The notes beneath the pieces are model-generated. The model ran no database searches and was not told the DNA's origin. It worked only from the letters and a program-made list of their open reading frames with translations. 64,000 bases of DNA, from assembly GCF_003298775.1 (NCBI RefSeq), contig NZ_QNTQ01000006.1, positions 372,001 to 436,000 of the forward strand. Reading direction: 5' to 3'. Both the position numbers and the translations under genes were made by a program. Below are positions 37,165 through 45,373 of this stretch, in pieces (position 1 is the stretch's first letter; each line of letters starts with the position of its first letter). Source of the DNA: Rhodosalinus halophilus. GTDB taxonomy: Bacteria > Pseudomonadota > Alphaproteobacteria > Rhodobacterales > Rhodobacteraceae.

Positions 37165-37922
37165 CACACCACCCCCGCTTCCTTGAGTTTCGACACCAGC
37201 TCGTCGACCGAGCCCACCATCTCGCCCGCCTTGCGCGTCGGCGGCTCGGCGGTCTTGACCACCTCGAGGCGCGGCGCGACGTCGACGCCGTAGTCGGCGG
37301 CGGTCTTTTCGTCGAGCGGCTTCTTCTTCGCCTTCATGATGTTGGGCAGAGAGGCATAGCGCGGCTCGTTGAGGCGCAGGTCGGTCGAGATGATCGTGGG
37401 CATCTTGACCTTCACGGTCTGCAGGCCGCCGTCCACCTCGCGGGTGACGACTGCATGATCGCCCTCGATCTCGACCTTGTTGGCATACATCGCCTGGCTC
37501 CAGCCCAGAAGCGCCGAGAGCATCTGCCCGGTGGCGTTCATGTCGTTGTCGATGGCCTGCTTGCCGCAGAGCACGAGACCGGGCTCTTCCTCCTCGATGA
37601 CCTTGGCGAGCAGCTTGGCGACGGCGAGCGGCTCGATGTCCTGGTGCACGTCGTCGGCGGCGACGATCAGGATGGCGCGGTCGGCGCCCATGGCGAGCGC
37701 GGTGCGCAGCGTCTCCTGCGCCTGCTTCACACCGATCGAGACGGCGACGACCTCCTCGACCTTGCCGGCCTCCTTCAGGCGGATGGCCTCTTCGACGGCG
37801 ATCTCGTCGAAGGGGTTCATCGACATCTTGACGTTGGCGAGATCGACGCCCGATCCGTCCGCCTTCACGCGAACCTTCACGTTGTAGTCGATCACGCGCT
37901 TCACAGGCACGAGTACCTTCAT
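37164..37922 (-). CDS. etfB: Electron transfer flavoprotein subunit beta
   Basis: AMP-binding beta subunit of ETF, 252 residues. [18 protein letters not shown] at the N-terminus, [19 protein letters not shown] near residues 36-54, [25 protein letters not shown] near 118-142 (in parts) and the recognition-loop area near 185-200 ([20 protein letters not shown]) are family landmarks. The last motif contacts dehydrogenase partners. The start at ATG 37922 is unambiguous. It is upstream of etfA in the minus-strand operon and downstream of the adenosyltransferase, from which a 247-base GC-rich gap separates it. Confidence 0.96.
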   Translation of the reverse strand: MKVLVPVKRVIDYNVKVRVKADGSGVDLANVKMSMNPFDEIAVEEAIRLKEAGKVEEVVAVSIGVKQAQETLRTALAMGADRAILIVAADDVHQDIEPLAVAKLLAKVIEEEEPGLVLCGKQAIDNDMNATGQMLSALLGWSQAMYANKVEIEGDHAVVTREVDGGLQTVKVKMPTIISTDLRLNEPRYASLPNIMKAKKKPLDEKTAADYGVDVAPRLEVVKTAEPPTRKAGEMVGSVDELVSKLKEAGVV

Positions 37923-38079
37923 CGGCGTGTCTCTCCCTTGCTTGGCGCGCCGGCGTCCCGGCTGCGTCTCCGTCCTGCCGCGGGGTCTTAGCGTCTCATT
38001 CCGCCGGGCGACAGGGCAAAATCGTCACCCGGGGCGCGCGGAACGTCGCGTTCGCGCATCCCTGCCGCCGCCTCGTTCC

Positions 38080-38186
38080 GGCCCGCCGGTTCGCCCCCGC
38101 CCTTCGGGCCGGCGCTTCGCGCTTGCCTTGGCCGGTCCGTCCACCGGACGGCCCGCCGGTTCGCTGCGCTCACCGGTTCGCCCCCG
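38080..38186. repeat. Short GC-rich direct repeats in the etfB upstream gap
   Basis: GGCCCGCCGGTTCGC occurs at 38080-38094 and 38150-38164, and CCGGTTCGCCCCCG at 38086-38099 and 38173-38186. A small stem (CCGTCC, ACC, GGACGG near 38136-38151) lies between. The last copy includes the end of the adenosyltransferase gene. The rest of the gap 37923-38079 shows nothing recognisable. Confidence 0.55.
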
Positions 38187-38742
38187 GAACCCAGAGCACG
38201 TCGGCGCGGCCCTCGTCGTTGGCGATGCGGGCCGCGACGAAGAACCAGTCCGACAGGCGGTTGAGGTATTTCACCGCGGCGGGGTTCACATGCTCCATCG
38301 TGGCGAGTTCGACCGCCTGGCGCTCCGCGCGCCGCGCCACCGTGCGGCAAATGTGCAGATGCGCCGAGAGCGCCGAACCGCCCGGCAGGATGAAGCTGCG
38401 CAGGGGTTCGAGCCGCGCGTTCATCGCGTCGATCTCGTTCTCCAGCCGCGTCACCTGCGCGTCGGCCATGCGCAGGCGCGGGTACTCGGCCTCGGCGTCG
38501 CGCTCCATGTCGGGGCAGCAGAGATCGGCGCCCAGATCGAAGAGGTCGTTCTGGATGCGCGCGAGCTGCGCGTCCATCTCGCCCTCCGCGTGCAGCCGCG
38601 CGACGCCGAGCGTTGCGTTCAGCTCGTCCGCGGTGCCGTAGGCGGTGACGCGCAGCGCGTGCTTGGCCACGCGGCTGCCGTCGCCAAGGGCGGTGTCGCC
38701 CGTGTCGCCCGTCCGGGTGTAGATCTTGTTCAGAACCACCAT
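38170..38742 (-). CDS. Cob(I)yrinic acid a,c-diamide adenosyltransferase (PduO type)
   Basis: ATP:cobalamin adenosyltransferase, which makes the coenzyme B12 needed by mutases such as methylmalonyl-CoA mutase. The 190-residue product has KIYTRTGDTGDTALGDGSRV at residues 6-25 (ATP-binding N-terminus), FILPGGSALSAHLHICRTVARRAER near 117-141 (given in parts) and YLNRLSDWFFVAARIAND near 159-176. All three motifs are the PduO signature. It lies two bases after the HIG1-like gene. Linkage to etf and hbd fits CoA-ester metabolism. Confidence 0.95.
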   Translation of the reverse strand: MVVLNKIYTRTGDTGDTALGDGSRVAKHALRVTAYGTADELNATLGVARLHAEGEMDAQLARIQNDLFDLGADLCCPDMERDAEAEYPRLRMADAQVTRLENEIDAMNARLEPLRSFILPGGSALSAHLHICRTVARRAERQAVELATMEHVNPAAVKYLNRLSDWFFVAARIANDEGRADVLWVPGANR

Positions 38743-38744
38743 TC

Positions 38745-38948
38745 TCAGTTCCCTCCGCGCAGCCAGACGAACAGCAGGATCAGCATCACGGCGACGAATT
38801 GCGCGATGATCCGCCATCGCATCAGCTTGTTGGCATATTTCCGGTTGAACTCCCCGCCGCGGGCGAAGCCGCCGATGCCGGTGAGCAGGATCGCCACCAC
38901 GGCGAGCATCGCGATCGCCATGACGTAGAAGAGCGGGTCGGAAGCCAT
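38745..38948 (-). CDS. HIG1-like twin-helix membrane protein
   Basis: Small inner-membrane protein of 67 residues with two hydrophobic helices (about 9-27 and 46-63) joined by a basic loop GGEFNRKYANKLMRWRII. This loop matches the HIG1 domain signature of small respiratory-chain-associated proteins. HIG1 proteins support cytochrome oxidase or supercomplexes in mitochondria; in alphaproteobacteria the function is inferred only. It is two bases upstream of the adenosyltransferase and probably co-transcribed with it. Confidence 0.8.
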   Translation of the reverse strand: MASDPLFYVMAIAMLAVVAILLTGIGGFARGGEFNRKYANKLMRWRIIAQFVAVMLILLFVWLRGGN

Positions 38949-39017
38949 GAGCCGTCCTTTCGATCGCAGTCAAAGGGCGCAGATAGCGGACTGCGGGGAA
39001 AAAGCGAACCCCGCGCG

Positions 39018-39842
39018 TCACAACCGATCCAGCACGCGGTCCAGCAGCCGCCCCCCCAGCGCGCGGCGCACGACCGCTGCGGCGCGTGTCGGCGTGGTCA
39101 CGGCGTAGCGGGCGCGGGGGCGCGGGCTGTCGAGCGCGCGGATCAGCGCCTCGGTCACCGCCGAGGCCGGCCACGAGCGCATGTCGGCCCCCTTGTAGAG
39201 CCGGTCGAGCAGGGTGGCGCGGTAGTCGTCGGCGCGCGGGGAGCTCTCCCAGTCGATCCATTTCTCGAACTGCTTCACGGCGTTCTCGCGGAAGGGCGTG
39301 TCGATCGGGCCGGGCTGGATCAGGACGACATGGATGCCGGTGCCCGCCATCTCGAGACGCAGCACGTCCGTCATCCCCTCGAGCGCGAATTTCGTGGCGA
39401 CATAGGCGCCGCGCCATTTCGCCGGGGTGAAGCCCAGCACCGAGGAACAATTGACGATCCGCCCGCCGCCCTGTGCGCGCATCACCGGCAGCACGCGGCG
39501 TGTGAGATCGTGCCAGCCCAGCAGATTGGCCTCGAAGATCGCGCGCATCGCCTCGGTCGGCACATCCTCCAGCGGGCCGGGAATCGCGTAGGCGCCGTTG
39601 TTGAAGAGCGCGTCGAGCCGTCCGTCGGTGGCCGCGAGCACCTCGGCCAATCCCGCCTCGACGCTCGCGCCGTCCTCGTAGTCGATGCGGGGGCTTTCAA
39701 ACCCTTCGGCGCGCAGCCGCGCGCAATCCGCCTCGGTCCGGCAGGCCGCGAAGACACGCCAGCCGCGCTTTGCGAGCGTCCGTGCGGCATCGAGGCCTAT
39801 GCCGCTCGAACAGCCGGTGATCAGGATCCTGCGCTGCGCCAT
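39018..39842 (-). CDS. Short-chain dehydrogenase/reductase
   Basis: Classical NAD(P)-dependent SDR of 274 residues. The cofactor motif is TGCSSGIGLDAARTL (residues 9-23), NNGAYAIPGPLEDVP lies near 80-94, the catalytic Ser is in VNCSSVLGF near 136, and the Tyr and Lys are in AYVATKFALEGM near 150. The C-terminal extension (about 200-274, basic) is longer than in minimal SDRs. GCSSGIG and the adjacent CRTEADCARL suggest NADP preference through Arg. The substrate is unknown. It lies 55 bases after the SH3 gene's downstream end and is not obviously part of an operon. Confidence 0.88.
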   Translation of the reverse strand: MAQRRILITGCSSGIGLDAARTLAKRGWRVFAACRTEADCARLRAEGFESPRIDYEDGASVEAGLAEVLAATDGRLDALFNNGAYAIPGPLEDVPTEAMRAIFEANLLGWHDLTRRVLPVMRAQGGGRIVNCSSVLGFTPAKWRGAYVATKFALEGMTDVLRLEMAGTGIHVVLIQPGPIDTPFRENAVKQFEKWIDWESSPRADDYRATLLDRLYKGADMRSWPASAVTEALIRALDSPRPRARYAVTTPTRAAAVVRRALGGRLLDRVLDRL

Positions 39843-39897
39843 CCCTGTCCCTTCCCGGGGACGGGGGTAGGACGCCGCGGCCAGACGTGCAACCGCC

Positions 39898-40458
39898 TCA
39901 GTCGATGGGCTCGAGCAGGGAGGCGGCCATCCAGCCCACCCGGCCGCCGTCCTCGACCCGCAGCTTCACCCAGCCCTGTCCCGGGTCGTCGAGCACGATG
40001 ACCCGGTCGCCGCGCGACAGGGTGGCCAGGACGCCGTAGCCCGTGCCCGGCCCCGCGCGCATGTTGACGCGGCCGGCGTCGACGGCCCGTATGTCGGTGG
40101 CCGAGGCAGAGACGACAGGCGTGGCGACGGTAGGGGCCTGCGGCGCCGCGACCTCGCCCGAGGGCATGACCACCCGGGTGAAGAGACCGCCATCGCCCGG
40201 CTCCCGGGCATCGAAACCGCGCGGCGGCTCGGGCTGGGTGCGCGCAGAGGCCAGGGGCACGCCAGAGGTGGGGGCGTCGGCCGCCGCGGGCACGCGATCG
40301 ACGGCGCCGCTCGATGCGGGCTCGGCCCGCTCTTCGGGCCCTGGGGCGCGTTCCTGTGCTTGAATGGACGTGGCGGACGGCGCGTAATCGGCCCCGCCGC
40401 TCGCCTGATAGAAGACCACGGCGAGCAACACGAATGTCGCGATGATGAAACCCCACAT
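39898..40458 (-). CDS. Membrane-anchored SH3 domain protein
   Basis: A 186-residue protein with an N-terminal membrane anchor ([20 protein letters not shown]), then about 80 residues of disordered-looking sequence rich in Pro, Glu and Arg. A C-terminal bacterial SH3 domain runs over residues 115-183 ([51 protein letters not shown]). Such domains often bind peptidoglycan stems or partner proteins in the periplasm. No catalytic domain is present. The ATG at 40458 is chosen because it starts at the anchor; an upstream ATG at 40497 exists. It is divergent from parC. Confidence 0.8.
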   Translation of the reverse strand: MWGFIIATFVLLAVVFYQASGGADYAPSATSIQAQERAPGPEERAEPASSGAVDRVPAAADAPTSGVPLASARTQPEPPRGFDAREPGDGGLFTRVVMPSGEVAAPQAPTVATPVVSASATDIRAVDAGRVNMRAGPGTGYGVLATLSRGDRVIVLDDPGQGWVKLRVEDGGRVGWMAASLLEPID

Positions 40459-40626
40459 GGGCGCAACCCCCCAAACCTGGTACCGACGCGTGCCCAAGGC
40501 AGCGCAAAGCGGGCACGGAGTCGGTTCTTAAGCGATTCTGCAGATTCGCCGAAGCGAAATCGCAACGAAGCGGCGGCCTCCTCCAACCGGCTTTACCGGC
40601 CGGCGCGGCGCGGATATGTCCGACGC

Positions 40627-43020
40627 ATGGACGATCCCCGCGACGATGCGAAAGAGCCCTTGCCGCCCGCCGCCGAGCCCCTGCGCCGGGCGCTGGGCGA
40701 GCGGTATCTGACCTACGCGCTCTCGACGATCATGCATCGCGCGTTGCCGGATGCCCGCGACGGGCTGAAGCCCGTACAGCGCCGCATCCTTTATGCAATG
40801 CGTGAACTGCGGCTGGGTTCCGGCGGGGCCTTCCGCAAGTCGGCGAAGATCGCGGGCGACGTGATGGGCAATTACCACCCGCACGGCGACGCCGCGATCT
40901 ACGACGCGATGGCGCGGCTCGCGCAGGATTTCGTCATGCGCTACCGGCTGGTGGACGGGCAGGGCAACTTCGGCAACATCGACGGCGACAGCCCCGCCGC
41001 TTCCCGCTACACCGAGGCGCGGATGACCGTGCTGGCCGAGGCGCTGATGGAGGGGCTGGCCGAGGACGCGGTCGATTACCGCGACAACTACGACGGCACG
41101 CTGCGTGAGCCGGCGGTTTTGCCGGCGGCCTTTCCGAACCTGCTGGCCAACGGGGCCTCGGGCATCGCCGTGGGCATGGCCACCAATATCCCGCCGCACA
41201 ACCTGGGCGAGCTGATCGACGCCTGCCTGCATCTGATCAAGACGCCCGAGGCGCGGGACGACACCCTGCTCAACTACATTCCCGGCCCCGATTTCCCGAC
41301 CGGTGGCGTGATCGTCGAGCCGCGCGAGAGCATCGCCGAAGCCTACCGCACGGGCCGCGGCGCGTTCCGCCTGCGCGCGCGCTGGGAGCGCGAGGATCTG
41401 GGCCGCGGCCAGTGGCAGATCGTCGTCACCGAGATCCCCTACCAGGTGCAGAAATCGAAGCTGATCGAGAAGATCGCCGAACTCATCCAGACGCGGAAGG
41501 TGCCGCTTCTGGCCGACATCCGGGACGAGAGCGCGGGCGACGTGCGCATCGTGCTCGAGCCGCGCTCGCGCAACGTGGACCCCGACGTGCTGATGGGACT
41601 GCTGTACCGCAACTCGGATCTCGAGGTGCGGTTTCCCCTCAACATGAATGTGCTGATCGACGGGGTGACGCCGCGCGTCTGCTCGCTCCGCGACGTGCTG
41701 CGCGCCTTTCTCGACCACCGGCGCGAGGTGCTCCTGCGCCGCTCGCGTCACAGGCTGGGAAAGATCGACCACCGGCTCGAGGTGCTCGAGGGCTTCATCC
41801 TGGCCTTCCTCAACCTCGACCGGGTGATCGACATCATCCGCTACGACGACGCGCCCAAGGCCGCGCTCATGTACGAGGACTGGTCGCGCGCGCATCAGGC
41901 GACGATCACGCGCGCGACATCGGAGGCGGATTACGTCTCGCCCCTCGCGGGCGTCGATCCGGGCAGCCTTGAGGCGGTGCCGGACGCGGAGGCGGTGCCG
42001 GGTGCCGAAGAGGCGCCGCGCCGCTACGACGAGGGCAAGCTCTCGGATGTCCAGGCCGAGGCGATCCTCAACATGCGCTTGCGCAGCCTGCGCCGGCTCG
42101 AGGAGATGGAGCTGATCGCCGAGCGCGACCGTCTGATGGAGGAGCGCGCGGAGCTCGAGGATCTGCTCGACGACGAAGGGCTTCAGTGGAAGCGGATCGC
42201 CGAAGAACTCCGCGAGGTGAAGAAGAACTTCGGCGCAGGGGCCGAGGGCGGCGCGCGGCGCACCGGCTTCGCCGAGGCCGGCGAAGTCGAGGAGGTGCCG
42301 CTGGAGGCGATGATCGAGCGGGAGCCGGTCACCGTGGTCTGCTCGCAGATGGGATGGATCCGGGCGCTGTCGGGCCACGTCGCGCTGGATCGCGAGCTGA
42401 AATACAAGGACGGCGACGGGCCGCGCTTCATCTTCCATGCCGAGACGACCGACCGGCTGATCCTGATGGGCACGAACGGGCGGGCCTACACGCTGTCGGT
42501 CGCCAACCTGCCCGGCGGCCGGGGCATGGGCGAGCCCGTGCGCCTGTCAGTCGACCTGCCCAACGAGGCGGGCATCGTGACGCTGCTGATCCACCGCCCC
42601 GGCGGCAAGCTGCTGGTGGCGTCCTCAACGGGCGACGGCTTCATCGCGCCGGAGGACGAGGTGGTGGCGCAGACGCGCGCGGGCAAGCAGGTGCTGAACC
42701 TGCGTGCGCCTGCGGTGGCGAAGGTCGCCCGGCGCGTGGCGGGCGACATGGTCGCTGTGGTGGGCGAGAACCGCAAGATGCTGGTCTTTCCGCTCTCCGA
42801 ATTGCCCGAGATGGGCCGGGGCAAGGGCGTGCGCCTGCAGAAGTACAAGGACGGCGGGCTGTCGGACGCGACGACCTTCGAGGCGGCGCAGGGTCTCGCC
42901 TGGAAGGATCCCGCCGGGCGCACGCGGAGCGAGACGGACCTCTCGGAATGGCAGGGCGCGCGCGCCTCGGCCGGCCGCATGGCCCCGCGCGGCTTTCCCC
43001 GCGACAACCGCTTCGCCTGA
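40627..43020 (+). CDS. parC: DNA topoisomerase IV subunit A
   Basis: Breakage-reunion subunit of topoisomerase IV, which unlinks daughter chromosomes. The 797-residue product has the winged-helix and tower core with [24 protein letters not shown] near residues 31-54 (in parts), [20 protein letters not shown] near 83-102, and the catalytic Tyr128 in [12 protein letters not shown]. The tower region (about 330-480) carries an Ala-, Glu- and Pro-rich insert (residues 445-465). The C-terminal beta-pinwheel is short, as in ParC rather than GyrA. At the positions of E. coli ParC Ser80 and Glu84 it has Ala89 and Asp93, known quinolone-interaction sites. Confidence 0.95.
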   Translation: MDDPRDDAKEPLPPAAEPLRRALGERYLTYALSTIMHRALPDARDGLKPVQRRILYAMRELRLGSGGAFRKSAKIAGDVMGNYHPHGDAAIYDAMARLAQDFVMRYRLVDGQGNFGNIDGDSPAASRYTEARMTVLAEALMEGLAEDAVDYRDNYDGTLREPAVLPAAFPNLLANGASGIAVGMATNIPPHNLGELIDACLHLIKTPEARDDTLLNYIPGPDFPTGGVIVEPRESIAEAYRTGRGAFRLRARWEREDLGRGQWQIVVTEIPYQVQKSKLIEKIAELIQTRKVPLLADIRDESAGDVRIVLEPRSRNVDPDVLMGLLYRNSDLEVRFPLNMNVLIDGVTPRVCSLRDVLRAFLDHRREVLLRRSRHRLGKIDHRLEVLEGFILAFLNLDRVIDIIRYDDAPKAALMYEDWSRAHQATITRATSEADYVSPLAGVDPGSLEAVPDAEAVPGAEEAPRRYDEGKLSDVQAEAILNMRLRSLRRLEEMELIAERDRLMEERAELEDLLDDEGLQWKRIAEELREVKKNFGAGAEGGARRTGFAEAGEVEEVPLEAMIEREPVTVVCSQMGWIRALSGHVALDRELKYKDGDGPRFIFHAETTDRLILMGTNGRAYTLSVANLPGGRGMGEPVRLSVDLPNEAGIVTLLIHRPGGKLLVASSTGDGFIAPEDEVVAQTRAGKQVLNLRAPAVAKVARRVAGDMVAVVGENRKMLVFPLSELPEMGRGKGVRLQKYKDGGLSDATTFEAAQGLAWKDPAGRTRSETDLSEWQGARASAGRMAPRGFPRDNRFA

Positions 43021-43070
43021 TCCCCTCGGGCGAGGGCGCTATCGGCGTATTCCTCGCGCGGCGCATCAGC

Positions 43071-43151
43071 GGCGGGTTCCCCGAATGGCGCGCCTGCGGC
43101 GGGTTTCCTGAATGGCGCGCCTGCGGCGGGTTCCCTGAATGGCGCGCCTGC
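43071..43151. repeat. 27-base tandem repeat, three units
   Basis: Three head-to-tail units of 27 bases (43071-43097, 43098-43124, 43125-43151). Each begins GGCGGGTTYCCYGAATGG and ends CGCGCCTGC, with one or two differences between units. It starts 50 bases after parC and runs into the stem-loop repeat at 43165. The unit length is a multiple of three, but no plausible gene contains it. Confidence 0.9.
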
Positions 43152-43164
43152 GGCGCGACACCTT

Positions 43165-43245
43165 CTGGCACTTCGTGCGGTCGGGGGGCGGTGCCCCCCG
43201 TCGGCTGCGCCGACTCCCCCGAGGGGTATTTCCGGCAAGAGGAAG
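43165..43245 (+). repeat. Intergenic stem-loop repeat, copy 2
   Basis: Most complete copy. It reads CTGGCACTTCGTGC, then a G-rich stem (CGGGGGGC 43182-43189, GCCCCCCG 43193-43200), a second stem (GTCGGC 43200-43205, GCCGAC 43209-43214), and the core ending GGTATTTCCGGCAAGAGG (the full core is 43223-43245). It lies between converging parC and the hydroxyacid dehydrogenase, where it may act as a terminator. Confidence 0.8.
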
Positions 43246-43274
43246 TATCCTGTCCGCGCGGCCGCAGGGGCCGC

Positions 43275-44210
43275 TCAGTACCCTTTTTCGCGGTCCACGA
43301 GGTGCAGCATCGGCGCGCCGGCTTCCGCGCGGCGGATGTTCTCGGCGATGACGCGGGCCGCGGAGGGCGCGCGTGTCTCCGAGGCGATATGCGGCGTGAC
43401 GGTGATCTTCGGGTGCGGCCAGAAGGGATGCTCGGGCGGCAGGGGCTCCTCGCGGAAGACGTCGAGCGTGGCGTGTGCGAGATGGTCCGCGTCGAGGGCC
43501 GCGATCAGCGCCTCGTCCTCGATCAGCGCCCCGCGGCCGGGATTGATCAGCACGGCGCCGCGGGGCAGCTGCGCGAGGCGGGCGGCATCCATCAGGGTGT
43601 CGGTCTCGGGCGTGAGCGGGAGCAGCAACACCAGGATGTCGGCGCGGGCGAGCGCGGCGTCGAGCCCCTCGGGGCCCGCGAGGCAGTCGATCCCTTCGAC
43701 CTGTTTCGGAGAGCGGCTCCAGCCCGTCACGGGAAAGCCCAGCCGGGCCAGCGCCTGCCCGCAGGCCGCGCCCAGCGCGCCGAGGCCGAGGATGGTGACG
43801 CGCCGGTCGAAGGCCAGCGGCGGCGCGCCGGTGCGCCACAGGCCGTCCTGGCCGAGGATGTGCCGGTCCATCCCGAGATGGTGGCGCAGGACATGGCCCG
43901 TGACCCATTCGACCATGCCCTGCGTGAGGCCTTCGTCGTCCACCATGCGCGCGAGCGGCACGCGGAGCGTCGGGTTTCCGACCACATCCTCGACGCCGGC
44001 CCAGAGGTTCAGGACCGCCTTGAGCCGCGTGTAGGGGCGGAAGTCGTCGAGCCCGGAGTTGGGCGCGTAGACGATGTAGTCGACGGTTTCCGGCGCGGCC
44101 TCTGTGACAAGGTCGGCCGTCACGCCCTTTTCGGCGAGGGCCGTGCGCAGGGGCGCCTCGTATTCCTCCCAGCGTTCGGATTTTGCAGCGAAGAGCACGG
44201 TGACGGGCAA
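43275..44210 (-). CDS. D-2-hydroxyacid dehydrogenase (glyoxylate/hydroxypyruvate reductase-like)
   Basis: NAD(P)-dependent enzyme that reduces glyoxylate or hydroxypyruvate, or acts on a related 2-hydroxyacid. The 311-residue product has the Rossmann motif VTILGLGALGAACGQALARLG near residues 136-156 (key glycines in GLGALG). LINPGRGALIEDEAL lies near 226-240, and the catalytic Glu and His are in DVFREEPLPPEHPFW and TPHIASETRA near 262-287. The catalytic Arg equivalent is in the LINPGRG block. It is closest to GhrA-type enzymes. A TTG start with AGGAG seven bases upstream is used because no ATG precedes the first conserved strand. It is 23 bases after rodA. Confidence 0.88.
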   Translation of the reverse strand: MPVTVLFAAKSERWEEYEAPLRTALAEKGVTADLVTEAAPETVDYIVYAPNSGLDDFRPYTRLKAVLNLWAGVEDVVGNPTLRVPLARMVDDEGLTQGMVEWVTGHVLRHHLGMDRHILGQDGLWRTGAPPLAFDRRVTILGLGALGAACGQALARLGFPVTGWSRSPKQVEGIDCLAGPEGLDAALARADILVLLLPLTPETDTLMDAARLAQLPRGAVLINPGRGALIEDEALIAALDADHLAHATLDVFREEPLPPEHPFWPHPKITVTPHIASETRAPSAARVIAENIRRAEAGAPMLHLVDREKGY

Positions 44211-44217
44211 GGCGATT

Positions 44218-44222
44218 CTCCT
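44218..44222 (-). promoter_or_regulatory. Ribosome binding site for the TTG start at 44210
   Basis: CTCCT on the plus strand reads AGGAG on the minus strand, seven bases before TTG 44208-44210. It decides the start of the D-2-hydroxyacid dehydrogenase. Confidence 0.65.
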
Positions 44223-44233
44223 GAGATGCGGGA

Positions 44234-45373
44234 TCAACGCGGCCGGTGGACATGGGCGCTCTGCACCAGGCCGAAGCCCAGCATGAGCACCAGCATGGCG
44301 GAGCCGCCATAGCTCACCAGCGGCAGCGGGACACCCACCACGGGTGCCAGTCCCATGACCATCGACATGTTCACGGCGAAAAACAGGAAGAAGGTGACGG
44401 CCACGCCGAAGACGAGGATCTGCGCGAAGCGGTCGCGGTGCTGCAGCGCGCTGATCACGCAGAAGGCGAGGATCAGCGCGTAGAGAAACAGGAGCGTGAC
44501 GCCGCCCACGAAACCCAGTTCCTCCGCCAGCGTGGTGAAGATGAAGTCCGTGTGTTTTTCGGGCAGGAAGTTGAGCCGGGTCTGCGTGCCCTGCATCAGC
44601 CCGCGGCCCGTCCAGCCCCCCGAGCCGAGTGCGATCTTCGACTGGGTGATGTGATAGCCTGCGCCCAGCGGGTCGGTCGCGGGGTCGAGAAAGGTGTCGA
44701 TGCGGCGGAACTGGTAGTCCTTGAGCAGTTGCCAGTCGGTTCCGCGGCTCTGGAACACCGTGGCGACCAGCGCCGCACCCGCCGCGAGCACCCCGGCGAA
44801 ATAGGCCCAGTGCACGCCGGCGATGAACATCACCAGCCCGCCGGCGATCAGCAGCAGCAGCGCGGTGCCCAGGTCGGGCTGGATCAGCACGAGAGCGGTG
44901 GGCAGCAGCACGATCAGCACGGGCACCAGCACCCACAGCGGGCGCGAGGCCTTGGCCACCGGCAGCCAGTCGTAATAGGCGGCCAGCAGCATCACGAGCG
45001 TGATCTTCATCAGCTCGGAGGGCTGCAGCCGCATGACGCCCAGGTCGATCCAGCGCTGTGCGCCCATGCCGGTGACGCCCACGAACTCCACCGCCACGAG
45101 CAGCGCGAGCGAGATCGTGTAGGCCAGCACCGACATGTTGCGCCAGAACCAGATCGGCACCATCGCCACGATCAGCATGAGGCCGAAGCCGGCGGTGAAG
45201 CGGACGAGCTGCGGCTCGGCCCAGCGTGAGAAGTCCCCGCCGGCGACCGAGTAGAGCATCACCGCTCCGATGCCCGCGACGGCGATCAGCGTCACGGCGA
45301 GCGGCCAGTTGAGGAAGAGGAGCTTGCGCGGGCCCGCGGGCACCGTCTTGACGGTATACTCGAGATAGCTCAT
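44234..45373 (-). CDS. rodA: Rod-shape peptidoglycan polymerase RodA
   Basis: SEDS-family glycosyltransferase that polymerises lipid II during elongation together with PBP2. The 379-residue membrane protein has about ten helices. The family motif region QRWIDLGVMRLQPSELMKIT lies near residues 115-134, QPDLGTALLLLIAGGLVMF near 173-191, and the C-terminal GLAPVVGVPLPLVSYGGSAML near 337-357 (in parts), with the conserved Pro-Leu-Val-Ser-Tyr-Gly-Gly. The essential Asp lies in the large periplasmic loop FRRIDTFLDPATDPLGAGYH near 230-249. ATGA overlap with mrdA. Confidence 0.96.
   Translation of the reverse strand: MSYLEYTVKTVPAGPRKLLFLNWPLAVTLIAVAGIGAVMLYSVAGGDFSRWAEPQLVRFTAGFGLMLIVAMVPIWFWRNMSVLAYTISLALLVAVEFVGVTGMGAQRWIDLGVMRLQPSELMKITLVMLLAAYYDWLPVAKASRPLWVLVPVLIVLLPTALVLIQPDLGTALLLLIAGGLVMFIAGVHWAYFAGVLAAGAALVATVFQSRGTDWQLLKDYQFRRIDTFLDPATDPLGAGYHITQSKIALGSGGWTGRGLMQGTQTRLNFLPEKHTDFIFTTLAEELGFVGGVTLLFLYALILAFCVISALQHRDRFAQILVFGVAVTFFLFFAVNMSMVMGLAPVVGVPLPLVSYGGSAMLVLMLGFGLVQSAHVHRPR

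Noticed and set aside
43071-43151. CRISPR-like array
   Set aside because: Units are contiguous 27-base tandem repeats with no unique spacers and no cas genes nearby.
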